A stretch of 22,806 bases of DNA from assembly GCA_964459805.1 (NCBI GenBank), contig CAYWOD010000029.1, positions 1-22,806 on the forward strand. The letters run 5' to 3'. The position numbers and the translations under genes were made by a program. This document shows, piece after piece, positions 16,062-22,806 of this stretch. Positions within the stretch are counted from its first letter, which is position 1, and each line of letters starts with the position of its first letter. The DNA is from DAOVRL01 sp964459805 (GTDB lineage Bacteria > Planctomycetota > Phycisphaerae > Sedimentisphaerales > Anaerobacaceae). The notes beneath the pieces were generated by a model that did not search any database, had not been told where the DNA came from, and saw only the letters and a list, made by a program, of their open reading frames with translations.

Positions 16062-17024
16062 TCAACCAAAAGCCGACCGAAGCACCGCGAGACTCTTGGG
16101 AATCGCGGTCTTGTAGTCCTCGTTGCCCTCGAATTCGAGCGAGACCCACCCGCGGAAATTGTGCTTGACCATAATCCGCGCAATCCGCGGATAATCCAGA
16201 TCGAGCGTGTACCACAACCCGCCGCCGTAGTATGTCTTGGCCTGCATGAAGACGGTGTAAGGCGCACACATCTCGAGCTTGTCGTAAGGCTCTTCGAGGA
16301 AATTGCCCGTATCAAGCAAGACCCGCAGCCAGGGTGAATCGATCGCCTTGACAATCCGCAAAAGCCCCTCAGCCGTCCGCGCAAGACCCCAGTGGTTCTC
16401 TAATCCTAACATCACGCCGGCCTGTTCGGCATCGGGCAGGCACTTCTCGATACTCTCGATCACCCACTTGAATCCATCCTCTTCGGTATAGCCGGGCAGG
16501 ACCGGCTCGATGCCGCGGTTCTTCATCAAGTCGTCGAAGCTCCCCGTCGTCCCCCACCTGCCCGTATTGAGCCGGATAATAGGTATCCCCAATTTGTAGG
16601 CCAGCTCAATAGTCTTGAGCGTATGGTCGATGTTTCTTTGCCTTTTCCCCTTATCCGGCGAGACAAACCCCTGGTGTGTTGACATCCCGCAAAGGGCGAT
16701 GCCGTTTATAAGCGCCCGGCGTTTAAGGGCCTGCAGATATTCGTTGGTCTCCTTCTCCATCTGAATATGCAGTATCTCGACCCCATCGAACCCCATCCGG
16801 GCGGCTTCATTGATGCAGGTTTCAATAGGCAGCTTCAGCCCTTTCTTAAACCGCCAGAAGGAATACGTCGAGACCGCAATCGGGTTGCCCCGTCGCAGCT
16901 TGCGGCCCTTCTCGGCTGAAGACCCCTTACGCTCGCTCTGCCCCAACGAACAAGATGCCAAACCAAGTCCCCCGGCAGCACCCACCGCCGCCGCAAGAAA
17001 CCCCCTGCGATCAATCGATTCCAT
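16062..17024 (-). CDS. Tat-exported lipoprotein sugar phosphate isomerase/epimerase (TIM barrel)
   Basis: A 320-residue protein of the AP-endonuclease-2-like xylose isomerase superfamily. The N-terminus has a twin-arginine signal (DRRGFLAAAVG, R6-R7) and a lipobox-like LASC with C25, so it is probably an exported lipoprotein. The barrel carries the usual metal ligands: E83 in GVEILH, E209 with H211 in LGLENHWG, D238 in LLDTGNF and E297 in VSLEFEG. Members isomerise or epimerise sugars or keto-sugars; the exact substrate cannot be read. The ATG at 17024 is chosen because AAAGG lies nine bases upstream, whereas the ATG nine bases earlier directly abuts it. It follows the second sulfatase maturase by 42 bases, so it probably takes part in the same polysaccharide pathway. 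Confidence 0.9.
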   Translation of the reverse strand: MESIDRRGFLAAAVGAAGGLGLASCSLGQSERKGSSAEKGRKLRRGNPIAVSTYSFWRFKKGLKLPIETCINEAARMGFDGVEILHIQMEKETNEYLQALKRRALINGIALCGMSTHQGFVSPDKGKRQRNIDHTLKTIELAYKLGIPIIRLNTGRWGTTGSFDDLMKNRGIEPVLPGYTEEDGFKWVIESIEKCLPDAEQAGVMLGLENHWGLARTAEGLLRIVKAIDSPWLRVLLDTGNFLEEPYDKLEMCAPYTVFMQAKTYYGGGLWYTLDLDYPRIARIMVKHNFRGWVSLEFEGNEDYKTAIPKSLAVLRSAFG

Positions 17025-17066
17025 AGTCTTCATCCTTTCTGATGTTCGCTCACAACCCAAAAAACG

Positions 17067-18206
17067 CTACGCGAAATGCTCATCTCTAACAATCCGCCCT
17101 GAGTTAATATCAGCGGCTATCTGCATAAACCTCGGCCCCGCATAATCGAAGAACCGCTTGTAACTCTCGCAGTAATAGCTCTCCCGTCCGAAGTTGTCCT
17201 TATCGAACGGCGCCCTGTCCTTCATACACCCCCCGCGGCAAATAGCTAAATGCCTGCACACAAGGCACTTGTTGCAGAGGTTTTTTTTGCTCCGCGCGAA
17301 CTCGCGCTTCTTGGCACTGCCGGCCAATTTCTCTATCGGCGTCTCAAAAATATTGCCTAAGCGCCACCTCGGCTCGACAAAAAAATCGCAGCAAAACGCA
17401 TCGCCGGTGTGCTCGATAACAATATATTGGCTGCACTGCCGGTCAAAAGTGCAGATCGTATGTCTGCCCGTGACGTAATACGACAGGATAGAATCAAAAT
17501 CGCGAATACTCAATTTGCCCGGCCCATACTCAACCCAACGGTCAAAAACCCTGCACAAAAACTCGCCGTACTGCTCCGGCGTAATCGAAAAATCCGTAAC
17601 CTTACCCGTAACCTCATCAAGCTCCACGCACGGGATAAACTGCAGGAACTTAGTCCCCAGCCCAAGCAAAAAATCGAACACCTCGTCCGGATGCCCCACG
17701 TTCCTGTCGTTCAGCAAAGTAAGTGTATTGAACTGGGCCTTGTATTTCTTGCAGTTGTCGATCGCCCTGATCACCCTGTCGAACGTCCCCGCACCCGAAT
17801 GGTCCAGCCGATAGTAATCGTGCATTTCTCTCGGGCCGTCGATACTCACCCCCACGAGGAACTTGTTCTCGTGCAGGAACCTGCACCACTTCTCGTTAAG
17901 CAGTATCGCATTAGTCTGCAGAGAATTACCCACCTCCTGCCCAGCCCTGCCATACTTCTTCTGAAACTCCACCGCCCTCTTGTAGAAATCAAGCCCCATA
18001 AGCGTCGGCTCGCCCCCCTGCCACGCAAAACCCGCCAAAGCAAACCCCAACTGCATATAGTCCTTGACCAGCCTCTCCAGCACCTCGTCGCTCATCCGCT
18101 GTCTGCCCTGCCCTATCTCCGGCGCCCTGCGCTTGTAAAAACAATACGTGCAGTCAACATTGCAATCCGACCCCGACGGCTTTATCAACAGCGTAAACGG
18201 CTGCAT
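17067..18206 (-). CDS. Anaerobic sulfatase-maturating enzyme (radical SAM/SPASM), copy 1
   Basis: A 379-residue radical SAM enzyme that converts an active-site cysteine or serine of sulfatases to formylglycine without oxygen. The SAM cluster motif is C15-x3-C19-x2-C22 (CNVDCTYC). GGEPTL (64-69) and SIDGP (121-125) follow the core pattern. SPASM cysteines for two auxiliary 4Fe-4S clusters are in place: C252, C258, C272/C273, C311, C314, C317, C323 (ICRGGC), C327 and C346. Length and order match the anSME family. It shares roughly two thirds of its residues with the second copy at 19965. It lies downstream of the sulfatase, separated by a 90-base palindromic repeat. It acts in the cytoplasm on the unfolded sulfatase before Tat export (family knowledge). 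Confidence 0.93.
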   Translation of the reverse strand: MQPFTLLIKPSGSDCNVDCTYCFYKRRAPEIGQGRQRMSDEVLERLVKDYMQLGFALAGFAWQGGEPTLMGLDFYKRAVEFQKKYGRAGQEVGNSLQTNAILLNEKWCRFLHENKFLVGVSIDGPREMHDYYRLDHSGAGTFDRVIRAIDNCKKYKAQFNTLTLLNDRNVGHPDEVFDFLLGLGTKFLQFIPCVELDEVTGKVTDFSITPEQYGEFLCRVFDRWVEYGPGKLSIRDFDSILSYYVTGRHTICTFDRQCSQYIVIEHTGDAFCCDFFVEPRWRLGNIFETPIEKLAGSAKKREFARSKKNLCNKCLVCRHLAICRGGCMKDRAPFDKDNFGRESYYCESYKRFFDYAGPRFMQIAADINSGRIVRDEHFA

Positions 18207-18242
18207 TCGTTCACATATCCTCAGCCAAAACTCAACAGCTCA

Positions 18243-18272
18243 TCTATAGCGCTTGCTTTGATGAGTTGTCAT
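18243..18272 (-). promoter_or_regulatory. Possible promoter of maturase copy 1, with repeat-derived -35 box
   Basis: On the minus strand ATGACA (18272-18267, five of six consensus positions) is followed after 18 bases by TATAGA (18248-18243, four of six). The -35 hexamer is formed by the end of the palindromic repeat plus one flanking base. It would give maturase copy 1 its own transcription start, independent of the sulfatase. The match is modest and may be chance. Confidence 0.3.
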
Positions 18273-18357
18273 TGCGAGACCCGCCGAAGGCGGGTCGTGG
18301 CAATCTCACGCCTCCACAAGATTGAGATTGCTTCGTCGCTTCGCTCCTCGCAATGAC
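18268..18357. repeat. Nested palindromic intergenic repeat (GTCATTGCGAG ends)
   Basis: The 90-base element starts GTCATTGCGAG (18268-18278) and ends with its exact complement CTCGCAATGAC (18347-18357). Inside are a seven-base stem ACCCGCC-GAA-GGCGGGT (18279-18295) and an inverted pair CAATCTCA (18301-18308) and TGAGATTG (18323-18330). Repeats with these ends are widespread in genomes of many bacterial phyla. It carries no protein and could be a MITE-like or REP-like element. On the minus strand it could also act as an RNA hairpin between the sulfatase and maturase copy 1. Confidence 0.88.
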
Positions 18358-18367
18358 ACTTTGCATT

Positions 18368-19828
18368 TCATCCATTCCCAGGTAACGGCGTTATCCTAAC
18401 CTGCTGACGGACATACTCAAGCATCCCGCTCAGTTTCTTCACGAGCAGTCTATTCTCCGGTCTCTCGGCAATATTCACATTCTCAACTAAATCAACCTTG
18501 TGGTCGTACAGCATCCGCGCATAGAGCTCGCCGTCCTTGCGCCGCCACTCCGTATAGCGATATCGGTTCGTCTTGATCGAGTCACCGTTGAAGTATCTGC
18601 TAAAAACCGCCTTTTTCCACTCGAGGTTCGGATTCTTCAAAAGCGGCACGAAACTGCTGCCCTCCAGATGATCCGGCGAGGACAAAACACACAGCTCACA
18701 CAAGGATGGATAAATATCCAGATACTCTGTCAGGGCGTCCGTCTTCACCCCTCTCTTGATCCCCGGCCCCCTGACAATCAACGGCGAATGCAAAGAAGTC
18801 TCAAAATTGCAGTGCTTGCACCACAGCCCATGCTCGCCGAGGTTCCAGCCGTGGTCCCCCCAGAGCACCACTATCGTATTATTGCGCAACCCCAATCGGT
18901 CCACCTCGGTCAGCACCCTCCCGATTTGAGCATCCGTATAGCTCACACACGCATAATACCCGTGCACAAGCGTCCGCGCCGTCTCCTCAGACAATGGCCC
19001 CTTCTTCGGAATACCGGCATAGCTCCGCAGTTCCCCCCAGTTGTGCAAAGCAGCATCCGGCGCCCCCTTCGGCCTGAAAGGATTGTCCGCAAGGTCGATT
19101 CCTTCCCGCTTGTACATATCCCAATACCTCTTCGGAGCATTGAAAGGCAAATGCGGCTTCAAAAAGCCCATCGCAAGGAAGAATGGCTTATCCATACGGT
19201 TGAGCCGTCGAAGATCCAAAATCCCCTTATCCGCAATCATCCCATCATGATACGCACTGTCCCTCACCTGGGCGGCCTCGAAGGCAGGCCCGCCCCCGGA
19301 GTTCTTGCGAGCGGCATCCTTACTCTCGGCCAGCAGATAGTTCCGCCAGTCCCCTCTCGGCCGCCACGGCGGCTGGCTCCAGCCACCCCTGCAGTCAGCC
19401 GAATGGTGAAATATCTTACCGTTCGATACCGTATGATAGCCGTTCGTCTTGAAGTGCTTCGGTAAAACCGGAACCCCCGGCAAATCCCGCTCGGCCCACG
19501 TGGCATAGCCGACAAATCTCCCGCGGGCAGGCCGAACTCCCGTCAACAGGCTCGCACGAGATGCCCCGCACACCGGAACCTGGCAATATGACCGCAGGAA
19601 AGTAACGCCGTCGCCGGCAAGCCGGTCTATGTTCGGCGAAATCATCTGCTTATGACCGTAACAGCCAAGCTGAGGACGCAAATCATCCACCGCAATGAAC
19701 AAGACATTGGGTCTCTTTCGCCCCCCGACACTCGCCTGCCCGGCAAACGCACATCCGGACATCGCCGCCAACGACGCCCCAATGCCAAAAGCCCTTAGAA
19801 ATTCACGTCGATTTAATTTCTCTTTCAT
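18368..19828 (-). CDS. Tat-exported lipoprotein sulfatase, iduronate-2-sulfatase-like
   Basis: A 486-residue family S1 arylsulfatase. The N-terminus is a twin-arginine signal (NRREFLRAFG) with a lipobox MSGC at C26, so it is probably an exported lipoprotein. Metal site residues D48 and D49 lie in FIAVDDLRPQLG, and D325 and H326 in LWGDHGWNLGEHG. The active-site motif is CGASR with C87 and R91, followed by ASLLTG; alanine replaces the usual proline, which the family tolerates. The overall pattern (YCQVPVCGASR, NGKIFHH, LKPHLPF) is that of iduronate-2-sulfatase-like enzymes, which remove 2-O-sulfate from uronic acid polymers; the natural glycan is unknown. The ATG at 19828 is preferred over a longer frame from 19870 because it leaves a normal Tat n-region. 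It is flanked by two cognate maturases. Confidence 0.93.
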   Translation of the reverse strand: MKEKLNRREFLRAFGIGASLAAMSGCAFAGQASVGGRKRPNVLFIAVDDLRPQLGCYGHKQMISPNIDRLAGDGVTFLRSYCQVPVCGASRASLLTGVRPARGRFVGYATWAERDLPGVPVLPKHFKTNGYHTVSNGKIFHHSADCRGGWSQPPWRPRGDWRNYLLAESKDAARKNSGGGPAFEAAQVRDSAYHDGMIADKGILDLRRLNRMDKPFFLAMGFLKPHLPFNAPKRYWDMYKREGIDLADNPFRPKGAPDAALHNWGELRSYAGIPKKGPLSEETARTLVHGYYACVSYTDAQIGRVLTEVDRLGLRNNTIVVLWGDHGWNLGEHGLWCKHCNFETSLHSPLIVRGPGIKRGVKTDALTEYLDIYPSLCELCVLSSPDHLEGSSFVPLLKNPNLEWKKAVFSRYFNGDSIKTNRYRYTEWRRKDGELYARMLYDHKVDLVENVNIAERPENRLLVKKLSGMLEYVRQQVRITPLPGNG

Positions 19829-19964
19829 TTGTGCACCGATCAACCTTCCCCCACCCACAAAGAATCCCACCCAAGCTCTGTCCTCTCCCCACGACAGGGC
19901 AATGTATCACAAATCCGCCCGGCCCGCCACCGCTTTTCAGTCCCTCTGCCGACCGGGCGTACGC

Positions 19965-21131
19965 TCAATTCTCAATCTTCAGTCGAACCTTGTCCGCCGA
20001 ACGGGTGTGTCTGCCCATCGTGCCACTCTCCACCCTGGCCGCTATCTCCATAAACCTCGGTATCGTGTAATCGAAGAACTGCTTGTACCCCTCGCAGAAA
20101 TAGCTCGGCCGCTCCGCCCTGCCGCCGCCCACGCGGACCCTGTCTTTCACACAACCCCCGCGACAAACGTCTAAGTATCTGCACAAAAGGCACTGACTGC
20201 AAAGCCTTTGTTTGTCCCTCGCAAACGCCCGCTTCTTGCTGTCCGCCGCTAACTTCTCTAACGGCGTATCGAGGATGTTCCCAAGCCGCCACTTCGGCTC
20301 AACAAAGAACTCGCAGCAAAACGCATCCCCGGTATGCTCGATTACCACAAAGCCCGCGCACTGCTTGCTGAACGTGCAAATCGTATGATGGCCCATCACG
20401 TAGTACGTCACTAACGAGTCAAAATCGCGAATGTTCAGCTTGTCCGCTCCGTACTCGTACCACAAATCGAAAAGCCTGCACAGAAAATCGCCATACTGCC
20501 TCGCCGTAATTGAAAACTCCGCAACCTCACCCGTATCCGGATCCGTCTCGATGCACGGAATGAATTGCAGATAAGTAAGCTCATTCTCCACCACAAAGTC
20601 AAAAAGTCTTTCCGGATGCTCTACGTTGCGGTTGTTCAGCAGAATCAATGTACTGAATGGGACATCGTATTCCTTGCACCTATTTATCCCGCGCATCACC
20701 CTCTCAAACGTCCCGGCCCCCGAATGGTCCACGCGATAGACGTTATGAAATTCCTCCGGCCCGTCGATGCTTATACCAAGCAGAAACTTGTTCTCGTGCA
20801 AAAACCGGCACCACTTCTCATCCAACAGCACGGCGTTGGTCTGCATCGTATTGCTCACCTGCTGACTTGTCCTGCCGTATTTTTTTTGAAGCTCCACCGC
20901 CCTTTTGAAAAAATCCACCCCCATCAGAGTCGGCTCACCACCCTGCCACGCAAACCCAGCCACCGCAAAATCCAGTCGCATGTAGTCCTGGACGAGCTTC
21001 TCGAGCACCTTCTCGCTCATCCGCTGCCTGCCACGCCCAAACTCAGGCGACCTATCCTTGTAAAAACAGTACACACAATCAATATTGCAATCCGATCCCG
21101 AAGGTTTAATCAAAAGAGTAAAAGGCTTCAT
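19965..21131 (-). CDS. Anaerobic sulfatase-maturating enzyme (radical SAM/SPASM), copy 2
   Basis: A 388-residue paralogue of the maturase at 17067. It has C15-x3-C19-x2-C22 (CNIDCVYC), GGEPTL, SIDGP and the same SPASM cysteines, including CRGGC. The C-terminal part has a glycine-rich insert (VRVGGGRAERPS) and a longer tail than copy 1. The start at 21131 overlaps the stop of the tRNA nucleotidyltransferase gene as ATGA, and its MKPFTLLIKPSG aligns exactly with the start of copy 1; a longer frame from 21158 is unlikely. It lies 136 bases upstream of the sulfatase on the same strand. Formylglycine formation on the cysteine-type sulfatase next door is the obvious task. Why two copies are kept is unknown. 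Confidence 0.93.
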   Translation of the reverse strand: MKPFTLLIKPSGSDCNIDCVYCFYKDRSPEFGRGRQRMSEKVLEKLVQDYMRLDFAVAGFAWQGGEPTLMGVDFFKRAVELQKKYGRTSQQVSNTMQTNAVLLDEKWCRFLHENKFLLGISIDGPEEFHNVYRVDHSGAGTFERVMRGINRCKEYDVPFSTLILLNNRNVEHPERLFDFVVENELTYLQFIPCIETDPDTGEVAEFSITARQYGDFLCRLFDLWYEYGADKLNIRDFDSLVTYYVMGHHTICTFSKQCAGFVVIEHTGDAFCCEFFVEPKWRLGNILDTPLEKLAADSKKRAFARDKQRLCSQCLLCRYLDVCRGGCVKDRVRVGGGRAERPSYFCEGYKQFFDYTIPRFMEIAARVESGTMGRHTRSADKVRLKIEN

Positions 21132-22342
21132 CGTCGTCGCAACCACTTCCGCACCCATTGCTCGGCCTGTTTGGATGTCTTCAATTCCCCTTCCAACTGG
21201 GCAACGTACATCTCCTCGGCCAACTGCCCCAGTCCGGGCCCGGACACAGCCCCCAATCGCATCAGATCACGACCGTTAAGAAGCGGCTCAGGCCGCAGAT
21301 CAACGTCACCAAGCGCCTTTATCCTCTTGCGCAGCCTTATCAGCGCACCAACGCTCTTTCTGCCGCCGTACCTCGTCTTTTGAATCGCTTTCTGCAGCAC
21401 GTAAAGATCCTCAAAATACGGCTCGGCAAGAAGCTGCTTTAACTCGGCCAAAGACATCTGCTCGTCAAGCAGCCTGCCCCTGTGGCTCAGCAGAAATCCT
21501 ATATGCTTGCTTTGCCTTCTGCTCAGCCGCAGAACGTGCAATCTCTCAACTGCAAATTTCGTCCCGCACCCGGCAAAAAAACCGGCCAGCGCAAGCGAAA
21601 AACTCACTTTCTTCGGCAGGTGACCGAGCACGCCAACTGCAAACTCCGTCTCCCACTCCACAAAGCCGCCGAATATCTGCTCCGCCAATCCGCTCTTAAT
21701 CAGCATAGAGACGCCCTCCGAGCGATTCGGGTGGACAAGGATGCCCTCCAGCTCCATCGCAATCCGCTCACCGCTTATTCTCTTTATCGTCTTGGCGCTG
21801 CCGCAAATCGCTTCATAAGTCCCCGGCTCAATCGCAAAGCCAAGCTGTGTAGAAAATCGCACCGCCCGCAGCATCCGCAGGTGGTCCTCGGCAAAGCGGT
21901 CCTCCGGTCGGCCAATCGTACGTACTACTTTCCGTTTGAGGTCCGCCTGCCCATCAACGTAATCAATCACCTTTCTTTTCAGAGGGTCGAAGAACATCCC
22001 GTTGATCGTAAAGTCCCTTCGTCCGGCGTCTTCGGCCGCACCGGCAAATTCGACCGCCCCCGGGCGCCGCCCGTCCGCATAATCTGCCTCAGTCCTGAAC
22101 GTGGCGACTTCCACCTGCCCGCCCTCGATCAGAACAATCACCACCCCGAACTTCACACCTACTTTCAGCGTCCGCTTGAATAACTCGATGACCTCTTCGG
22201 GTCGTGCATCCGTGGCAATATCGTAATCGCTCGGCCGCCGGCCCAGCAACATATCGCGCACACAACCCCCGGCCAGCAAGGCCTGATAACCATTGTCTTG
22301 CAAACGCTTGATAACCCTTATAGCCACCTGTTTATTCGTCAT
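21128..22342 (-). CDS. cca: CCA tRNA nucleotidyltransferase / poly(A) polymerase family
   Basis: A 404-residue class II nucleotidyltransferase. The head domain shows LLAGGCVRDMLLG (GG at 25-26, RD of the flexible loop), the catalytic D39-x-D41 in SDYDIATDA, RRDFTINGMFFDP (108-120) and the EDHLRMLRAVRF motif (152-163) of the neck. The rest is the helical body and tail. It adds or repairs the 3' CCA of tRNA, though splitting of A-adding and CC-adding activities cannot be excluded from sequence alone. The start at 22342 overlaps the rsmD stop as ATGA, implying coupled translation. It likewise overlaps maturase copy 2 by ATGA at its end, so a housekeeping gene is joined to a sulfatase-maturation gene. 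Confidence 0.92.
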   Translation of the reverse strand: MTNKQVAIRVIKRLQDNGYQALLAGGCVRDMLLGRRPSDYDIATDARPEEVIELFKRTLKVGVKFGVVIVLIEGGQVEVATFRTEADYADGRRPGAVEFAGAAEDAGRRDFTINGMFFDPLKRKVIDYVDGQADLKRKVVRTIGRPEDRFAEDHLRMLRAVRFSTQLGFAIEPGTYEAICGSAKTIKRISGERIAMELEGILVHPNRSEGVSMLIKSGLAEQIFGGFVEWETEFAVGVLGHLPKKVSFSLALAGFFAGCGTKFAVERLHVLRLSRRQSKHIGFLLSHRGRLLDEQMSLAELKQLLAEPYFEDLYVLQKAIQKTRYGGRKSVGALIRLRKRIKALGDVDLRPEPLLNGRDLMRLGAVSGPGLGQLAEEMYVAQLEGELKTSKQAEQWVRKWLRRR

Positions 22343-22806
22343 TCGCCCGTATCCCTTAAAATAGTCACAACCATAGTCCCCCAACGCCGCCGCTCAATAA
22401 CTCCAAACCACCCGTATTCGTCGAGCAATCTCGTACCCTTCCGGGTCCGCACCACCACAATGCCCTCGCCCGCCACCTGGCCGCCTAAAACATCCAGCAG
22501 CTTGCCCAAAAGCGAACCCGCGCCAACATCCTTCGTCGCCGCATAAGGCGGATCAACAAAAACAAGATTGTACTTCCTAACGTTCGAGCCGACCGGTGCG
22601 CCTAACTTAAACGCATTGGCCCTGACGACCTTGGACTCCTTCACAAAACACGCCCTCTCTATGTTCTTGTTCAGGATTACAATAATCTTCGGGTCCCGCT
22701 CGACGAAAGTCACAAACTCGGCCCCTCTGCTAAGCGCCTCTAACCCCAGAGACCCCACGCCACTGAACAGGTCCGCCACCACCGCCCCGGCCGGCAAATC
22801 GTATTT
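22339..22806 (-). CDS. rsmD: 16S rRNA (guanine966-N2)-methyltransferase RsmD, 5' end beyond the window
   Basis: The visible 155 residues cover the C-terminal part of a Rossmann-fold N2-guanine methyltransferase. The SAM-binding motif ADLFSGVGSLGLEALSRGA is followed by an acidic FVERD strand end, and the catalytic motif FVDPPYA is of the (D/N)PPY type. The C-terminal RRRWGTMVVTIL strand is typical of RsmD. The frame remains open to the window edge (KYDLPAG before the SAM motif), so the start lies outside. RsmD methylates guanine 966 of 16S rRNA during 30S assembly. Its stop overlaps the start of the tRNA nucleotidyltransferase. Confidence 0.9.
   Translation of the reverse strand, partial: KYDLPAGAVVADLFSGVGSLGLEALSRGAEFVTFVERDPKIIVILNKNIERACFVKESKVVRANAFKLGAPVGSNVRKYNLVFVDPPYAATKDVGAGSLLGKLLDVLGGQVAGEGIVVVRTRKGTRLLDEYGWFGVIERRRWGTMVVTILRDTGE

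Noticed and set aside
17409..19465. Long + strand open frames opposite the maturase and sulfatase
   Set aside because: The true genes on the minus strand carry catalytic motifs; the + frames are rich in Arg, Pro and Leu with no domain pattern.
19829..19964. Search for a separate promoter in front of the sulfatase
   Set aside because: A TACATT-like hexamer exists but there is no acceptable -35 at 16-18 bases; not listed.

Overview
The window looks like a piece of an anaerobic planctomycete chromosome, most likely class Phycisphaerae (Sedimentisphaerales-like). The lineage call is an inference from gene content. It rests on a secreted PQQ-type propeller with a dockerin followed by a C-terminal Fn3-like domain, tandem pseudopilin-like proteins related to the H-X9-DG families, a HEAT-repeat exported protein, Tat-exported sulfatase and sugar-isomerase lipoproteins, and oxygen-independent (radical SAM) sulfatase maturases. 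No rRNA, tRNA, CRISPR array, transposase or integrase was seen.

Layout. (1) 1-3488: a G-rich stretch with one large + strand gene. It encodes an N-terminal DUF4365-like PD-(D/E)xK domain followed by a long helical-repeat region. Its base composition differs sharply from the rest, and it is a candidate acquired defence gene. (2) 3569-7818: a tight minus-strand operon of an AGE-family sugar 2-epimerase, an uncharacterised deoxyhypusine-synthase-like protein and a PfkB kinase/HAD phosphatase fusion. A near-consensus promoter lies in front of it. (3) 7883-8838: a recombination scar. It holds a frameshifted, truncated lgt remnant, a second diverged copy of the 3' end of the neighbouring HEAT gene, and a DUF4160/DUF2442 gene pair caught between the two copies. 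(4) 8909-15967: a secreted HEAT-repeat protein diverging from a + strand cluster of a dockerin/PQQ-propeller protein and three tandem pseudopilin-like paralogues. (5) 16062-22806: a minus-strand series of rsmD (cut by the window end), a tRNA nucleotidyltransferase, an anaerobic sulfatase maturase, an iduronate-2-sulfatase-like sulfatase, a second sulfatase maturase and a Tat-exported sugar isomerase. A nested palindromic repeat lies between the sulfatase and the second maturase, and a half-copy lies after the isomerase.

How the parts may work together. The right half reads as exported sulfated-polysaccharide metabolism: a C-type sulfatase, two enzymes able to make its formylglycine, and an exported isomerase/epimerase. 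The left operon reads as an intracellular pathway of sugar epimerisation, phosphorylation and dephosphorylation with unknown substrate. The most interesting items are the DUF4365 helical-repeat protein, the AGE/DHS-like/kinase-HAD operon, the DUF4160/DUF2442 module flanked by duplicated gene ends, and the triplicated pseudopilin-like genes that have lost the usual prepilin cleavage motif.
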